Shown here in pieces: positions 34,482 to 38,229 of a stretch of DNA of 38,229 nt. The notes below the pieces were generated by a model. That model worked only from the letters and a program-made list of their open reading frames with translations, was not told the origin of the DNA and did not search any database. Source of the DNA: Lentisphaerota bacterium (lineage in GTDB: Bacteria; Verrucomicrobiota; Kiritimatiellia; UBA8416; JABMPJ01); contig JABMPJ010000013.1 in the NCBI GenBank assembly GCA_013203785.1, positions 1 through 38,229 of the forward strand, given 5' to 3'. Position 1 is the stretch's first letter; every line of letters starts with the position of its first letter. The position numbers and the translations under genes are program-made.

Positions 34482-35606
34482 ATGGGTAAACTAGTTAGAG
34501 TCCTTGTTGTGTTGTGCCTGCTGCTCAGCATCGGCGCGCTGGTTCTGGGGATGATGCTCTTTGGTAAGCGCGAACTCCTCAAAGGGCGCGCCCAGAAACT
34601 TGAGACCGCTATTATCCAACTCGGCACGGTGATTGAAGCCGAAGCCCCCACGGCGGGCGGTGCCGCCCAGAACCCGGAGCGCGACCTCTCCCCGGCCACT
34701 CTGGAATACATCGATCAGCAGGACTATTCCAGCTTCTGGACCACCTACTCCAACGCATACGAGTCCATTGATGCCGCCACGCTCAACTTGGCTAAGCGCG
34801 ACATTGAGCTGATGACCTATTACAAGCGCAATAACGATGGCGAGATCCTCAAAGATGCGCGCGGCCTCCCGGTCACCAGCGGCGAAGGCACCATGCAGGG
34901 CGTCTTGGACGACCTGCAAGGTCGCGCCGAAGCCCAGTATAATCTCCTCAACGACACCCGCCAGCAGCTCGCCACGACGCGCTCGGAGCTGGTCACCACC
35001 ATCCAAGACCTTAACCAGACCAAAAGCGGCTACCGCCTGGCGCTCCAGAAAGTGCTGACACTGGAAGCCAACGTCTCCAGTCTCACGGCCGACCTGCGCC
35101 AGGCCCGCGATCAGATCTCCGGACTCAACGAAGAGAAGCGCGCCCTCCAGGATCGGGTCGCCGAAGAGCGAAGCCAGGTGCGCTTCCTGGAAGAACAGAA
35201 GGATGAACTTGAAGGAACATTGGTCCTGCGCGATGAAGAGATCGCACGGCTGCGGGGCAAGAAGTTGGGTGGTCCCACCACCCAGGTCAACCCAACGGGA
35301 AATGACGACGCACTCATAACGAATCCCGGTGACAAGGGCACGATCGTTGCCATCAACCCAACCTGGAACTTTGTGGTGCTCAGCCTCAGCGAAGCGGCAT
35401 TGGTCGAATTTTCGCCACGCGATCCGGACGCGCCACAGCCGGCCGTTGAGCTGATGGTTAGGAGGCGCAATATCAATGGCAAGGATACCTTTGTCACGAA
35501 GATCAGAATACAGAAAATTCGCCAGGACAAGAAGCTGGCCATCGCCAGCATCCTGACCGATTGGCAGCAGATGGACGTCCAAGAGGGCGACATCGTCTTT
35601 AAGTAG
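34482..35606 (+). CDS. Coiled-coil membrane protein of unknown function
   Basis: A 374-aa protein. One N-terminal TM (VLVVLCLLLSIGALVLGMML, about 7-26), then an Ala/Pro-rich linker and a helical region. A long coiled coil (about 150-265) leads to a C-terminal beta-rich domain (about 280-374, with GDKGTIVAINPTWNFVVLSL). The last part resembles small SH3-like or barrel folds. ATG 34482 has AAGGAG at the right distance. It pairs with the small lipoprotein 1 bp downstream, so the two probably act together at the envelope. Not recognised as a named family. Confidence 0.7.
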   Translation: MGKLVRVLVVLCLLLSIGALVLGMMLFGKRELLKGRAQKLETAIIQLGTVIEAEAPTAGGAAQNPERDLSPATLEYIDQQDYSSFWTTYSNAYESIDAATLNLAKRDIELMTYYKRNNDGEILKDARGLPVTSGEGTMQGVLDDLQGRAEAQYNLLNDTRQQLATTRSELVTTIQDLNQTKSGYRLALQKVLTLEANVSSLTADLRQARDQISGLNEEKRALQDRVAEERSQVRFLEEQKDELEGTLVLRDEEIARLRGKKLGGPTTQVNPTGNDDALITNPGDKGTIVAINPTWNFVVLSLSEAALVEFSPRDPDAPQPAVELMVRRRNINGKDTFVTKIRIQKIRQDKKLAIASILTDWQQMDVQEGDIVFK

Positions 35607-35607
35607 G

Positions 35608-35823
35608 ATGTCCCTGCTAACAGAAAAGAGCGACCGCGTGGATCTTCAAACGCCCCATCACCCCCTGCGCCGACTGCGCGCCGGGCTCTCCCTCATCCTG
35701 ATCATCGCCAGCGGGCTCTGCCTGAGCGGCTGCGCCACGCTGGAGGATGAGTCAGATATGCCGTGGGCCGCCCCGGAGCCCTGGGAAGGCGCGCCATCGA
35801 TTCCCGGCTTTAACCAGTATTAG
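35608..35823 (+). CDS. Small lipoprotein
   Basis: A 71-aa protein with a lipoprotein signal: basic N-terminus, LSLILIIASGLCLSGC (lipobox LSGC; Cys about 42). The remaining ~29 residues are acidic and Trp/Pro-rich, ending PWEGAPSIPGFNQY. It starts 1 bp after the stop of the coiled-coil gene, so translation is probably coupled. The N-terminal extension before the signal is long for a lipoprotein; no in-frame internal Met is available. Confidence 0.7.
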   Translation: MSLLTEKSDRVDLQTPHHPLRRLRAGLSLILIIASGLCLSGCATLEDESDMPWAAPEPWEGAPSIPGFNQY

Positions 35824-35827
35824 CCAC

Positions 35828-35855
35828 CTGCGCGCGTGGCGCGCGGGTTGGGTTT
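35828..35855. terminator. Possible bidirectional terminator hairpin
   Basis: GCGCGC-GTG-GCGCGC at 35830-35844 lies between the convergent lipoprotein and asd genes, followed by a short T-containing run (GGGTTGGGTTT). The T-tract is weak on both strands. Confidence 0.35.
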
Positions 35856-35885
35856 ACGGCTATCGTTCAGTGGGATAAGCGGTGC

Positions 35886-36896
35886 TCAACGGCGCGCGAT
35901 GATCGCTTCCGCGATTTGCACAGCGTTCAGCGCCGCACCCTTACGGATGTTGTCCCCCGCCACAAAGAGGGCCAACCCGTTCTCCACGCTGTCGTCCGGA
36001 CGAATCCGCCCCACCTGCACATCGTCACCGCCGGCACTGCTCAACGGCATCGGGTAGAGGCTCTGTGCGAGATCATCGACCACCTGCACCCCCGGTGCGG
36101 CGGCCAACAGCGCGCGGGCCTGCTCGGGAGTCATCGGTGCCGCGAACTCGATATTGATCGATTCGGCATGGCTATAGAAGACCGGAACGCGTACGCAGGT
36201 GGCCGACACACGGATCGAGTCGTCACCCAGAATCTTCCGAGATTCAAAGAGCATCTTCGCCTCTTCACTGGTGTAGCCCGGCATCTGCGGCTTCGCGCCG
36301 CCGATCTGGGGCAGACAGTTGAAGGCGATCTGGTGCGGATAGGCACTGCTCGTCATGGGTTCACCCGCGGCATAGGCCTTCACCTGCGCCTCAAGCTCAT
36401 CTATGGCCGAGCGACCCGTGCCCGACACCGACTGGTAGGTAGACACCACGAAGCGACGAATCGGGACGGCGCGGTGCAACGGTGCCAAAGCCATCAACCC
36501 GATGATCGTGGAGCAATTCGGATTGGCGATGAAGCCTTGGTGGCCGTCCAAGGCATCGGCATTGATCTCGGGAATCACGAGCGGTACACGATCGTCCATC
36601 CTGTAATCATCGCCGTTATCAATCACGATGCAGCCGCGGGCCACCGCATCCCATCCGAACTCCTGGGACGCGCCTTTTTCGCCCTCTGTGCCAGCGAAGA
36701 ATACGAAATCCAGACCATCAAACGCCTCCGGTGCAGCCGGTACCACGTCGAAGTCCTCCCCCGCCACCGTCTCGCGGCGGGCCGAACGCGCCAGAATACG
36801 AATCTCTTCGGCCGGGAAATTGCGTTCGCGCAAAACCTTGACCATCTCGGTGCCCACGGCACCGATGCCCACAATACCAACTTTATACTGCTTCAT
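35886..36896 (-). CDS. asd: Aspartate-semialdehyde dehydrogenase
   Basis: A 336-aa NADP-dependent enzyme reducing aspartyl phosphate to aspartate semialdehyde, for lysine/diaminopimelate, threonine and methionine synthesis. The N-terminal Rossmann motif is VGIVGIGAVGTEMVKVL, and the catalytic Cys is in ANPNCSTIIG (about residue 130). The substrate-binding Arg/His region is in RVPVFYSHAESI. The ATG at 36896 lies 4 bp after the leuB stop, so the pair is an operon; leuB-asd adjacency is known in other bacteria. An upstream frame extension is not real. Confidence 0.95.
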   Translation of the reverse strand: MKQYKVGIVGIGAVGTEMVKVLRERNFPAEEIRILARSARRETVAGEDFDVVPAAPEAFDGLDFVFFAGTEGEKGASQEFGWDAVARGCIVIDNGDDYRMDDRVPLVIPEINADALDGHQGFIANPNCSTIIGLMALAPLHRAVPIRRFVVSTYQSVSGTGRSAIDELEAQVKAYAAGEPMTSSAYPHQIAFNCLPQIGGAKPQMPGYTSEEAKMLFESRKILGDDSIRVSATCVRVPVFYSHAESINIEFAAPMTPEQARALLAAAPGVQVVDDLAQSLYPMPLSSAGGDDVQVGRIRPDDSVENGLALFVAGDNIRKGAALNAVQIAEAIIARR

Positions 36897-36900
36897 ATCG

Positions 36901-37989
36901 CTAACCCGCCACGCCTGTTGCCACCAAGTCACCGACCTCTGTGGTCGAATAGCCCATCCGACCAGCGGCCATGCTCTTCATTTTGGTGCCAGTGACATCT
37001 GCCACCACGGTCTCGATCGCCTTGGCGGCCTCGGTCTCACCGAGCGTGTCGAGCATCATCGCCCCGGCGCAAATGGCGGCCAGCGGGTTGATGACATTCT
37101 GTCCGGTGTATTTCGGGGCTGACCCACCGATGGGCTCGAACATGCTGACGCCCTCGGGGTTGATGTTGCCGCCAGCGGCAATGCCCATGCCGCCCTGCGT
37201 CATGGCGCCCAAGTCCGTGATGATGTCGCCGAACATGTTGCTCGTGACGAGCACATCGAACCACTCCGGATTCTTCACCATCCACATGCAGGTTGCGTCC
37301 ACATGGTAGTAGTCGCGCTTAATATCGGCAAAATCGGCCGCGCCGATCTCATGGAACGCGCGCTCCCACAGGTCGAACACGTAGGTCAGCACGTTGGTCT
37401 TGCCGACCAAGCCGAGCGTATTGTGTTCGCCCCGGCCACGCGCCTTCTTGCCGTGACGTTCGGCGTAATCAAACGCGTAGCGCAGGCAGCGCTCCACCTG
37501 GAAGCGGCTGTAGACCATACTCTGAACGGCGACCTCGTGCGGCGTGCCCTTCATTGAAATGCCGCCGGTTCCAGTATAGATACCGCCGCTGTTCTCGCGC
37601 ACCACGACGTAGTCAATCTCAGCGGGCCCCTTGTTCTTGATCGGTGTATCGACCCCGGGATAGAGCTTCACGGGGCGAAGGTTGATGTACTGATCGAGCT
37701 CAAAGCGGAGGCGCAGTAGAATGCCCTTCTCCAGGATGCCCGGCTTAACGTCGGGATGCCCAATCGCCCCTAGAAAGATGGAGTCGAACTTGGAAAGTTC
37801 ACCTGCGGCGGAATCCGGCAGCGCCTCGCCCGTCCTGAGGTAGCGATCCCCACCAAAATCAAAATCGGTGAATTCCAGCTTAAAGCCAAACTTTTCAGCC
37901 GCAACTTTCAGCACCTTCACGCCCTCAAGCGCGACTTCCGGCCCGGTGCCATCTCCACCCAACACGGCGATCTTATACGTCTTACTCAT
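36901..37989 (-). CDS. leuB: 3-isopropylmalate dehydrogenase (isocitrate/isopropylmalate dehydrogenase family)
   Basis: A 362-aa beta-decarboxylating dehydrogenase. Seen are the N-terminal IAVLGGDGTGPEV, the substrate-binding VVRENSGGIYTG, the metal-binding Asp segment (MFGDIITDLGAM), and the nucleotide-binding GSAPKYTGQNVINPLA. The substrate cannot be fully fixed from the sequence: some LeuB-like proteins act on homoisocitrate or tartrate. No other leu genes are in the window. The start ATG 37989 has AGGAG 7 bp upstream; a GTG at 37995 is less well placed. Followed directly by asd. Confidence 0.88.
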   Translation of the reverse strand: MSKTYKIAVLGGDGTGPEVALEGVKVLKVAAEKFGFKLEFTDFDFGGDRYLRTGEALPDSAAGELSKFDSIFLGAIGHPDVKPGILEKGILLRLRFELDQYINLRPVKLYPGVDTPIKNKGPAEIDYVVVRENSGGIYTGTGGISMKGTPHEVAVQSMVYSRFQVERCLRYAFDYAERHGKKARGRGEHNTLGLVGKTNVLTYVFDLWERAFHEIGAADFADIKRDYYHVDATCMWMVKNPEWFDVLVTSNMFGDIITDLGAMTQGGMGIAAGGNINPEGVSMFEPIGGSAPKYTGQNVINPLAAICAGAMMLDTLGETEAAKAIETVVADVTGTKMKSMAAGRMGYSTTEVGDLVATGVAG

Positions 37990-38229
37990 CTTCACTCTCC
38001 TAGCAGGAAGGCCAAGGAATAGCCCCGCATGGTTCCAAAACCCGTGGAGAATAGGTCATCTGACCCACTCGCGCAAGCCCGGAAACCCCTCCCTAAACTG
38101 CGGACTGGGGCGAGAAACGTGCCCGGGCAGCGAGGGCGGCGGTTGTAAAAAGCATCGATGGAGTTGTGGGGCGGTTGTATCGTCACTTGTGATGGCGCAT
38201 TGGGTGACATGCAGCGGTGGCGAGGGCAG
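37990..38229. other. Upstream region of leuB
   Basis: No gene recognised to the window edge. It carries the leuB ribosome site (AGGAG at about 37998-38002). No clear promoter seen. Confidence 0.5.

Noticed and set aside
34491..35582. A 363-aa minus-strand frame antisense to the coiled-coil gene
   Set aside because: Shadow of the plus-strand gene, which has a strong AAGGAG site, a TM helix and a coiled coil; no recognisable features of its own.
35916..36995. A 359-aa plus-strand frame antisense to asd and leuB
   Set aside because: The minus-strand genes carry diagnostic catalytic motifs; the antisense frame does not.

Overview
The window looks like a GC-rich bacterial chromosome with long single-strand operons, short intergenic gaps and several families of intergenic palindromic repeats. 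The pairing of ExbB/ExbD-type motors with an alpha/alpha-toroid protein and very large TPR proteins, a YceK-type lipoprotein and small SGC lipoproteins fits a Gram-negative of the PVC superphylum (Kiritimatiellota/Verrucomicrobiota-like). That placement is inference; no rRNA or marker-gene comparison was possible.

The left third (1-9.8 kb) is accessory DNA. It opens with the multi-repeat end of an IS21-like insertion sequence that truncates a secreted-protein gene. A hipBA-type toxin-antitoxin pair and a DUF4143 ATPase follow, lying between two directly oriented ~120-bp MITE-like elements with perfect 15-bp inverted ends. Next come a DUF2726/zinc-ribbon protein, a YceK-like lipoprotein, and a REP-associated tyrosine transposase (RAYT) followed by a tandem 171-bp repeat carrying GGGGACAG palindromes. 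After that are relics of a restriction-type operon (an HsdM-like tail and a truncated downstream gene), an AAA ATPase of the ATPase_2/STAND type, a GIY-YIG protein and a tRNA-Met(CAU).

The middle (10.2-25.8 kb) is housekeeping. It holds the complete pyruvate dehydrogenase complex (homodimeric-type aceE, aceF, lpdA), with a palindromic repeat between aceE and aceF. It also holds a rubrerythrin/ferritin-like protein, serS-tilS (4-bp overlap, opposite strand), a secreted protein, a hybrid sensor kinase with a periplasmic solute-binding domain, and mutL.

The right part (26-33.2 kb, minus strand) is one probable operon, read in this order: a 1003-aa TPR protein, a 273-aa TPR-like protein, ExbB/TolQ, ExbD, a second ExbD, and a membrane-anchored protein with an acidic, proline-rich linker and a squalene-cyclase-like alpha/alpha toroid. 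The last protein occupies the place of TonB/TolA, so the set looks like a proton-driven envelope machine with an unusual effector. It is the best candidate for an undescribed system here. The window closes with rmuC, a coiled-coil membrane protein plus a small lipoprotein, and leuB-asd.

Product names rest on motif recognition by eye. Start sites were chosen from Shine-Dalgarno sequences and family length.
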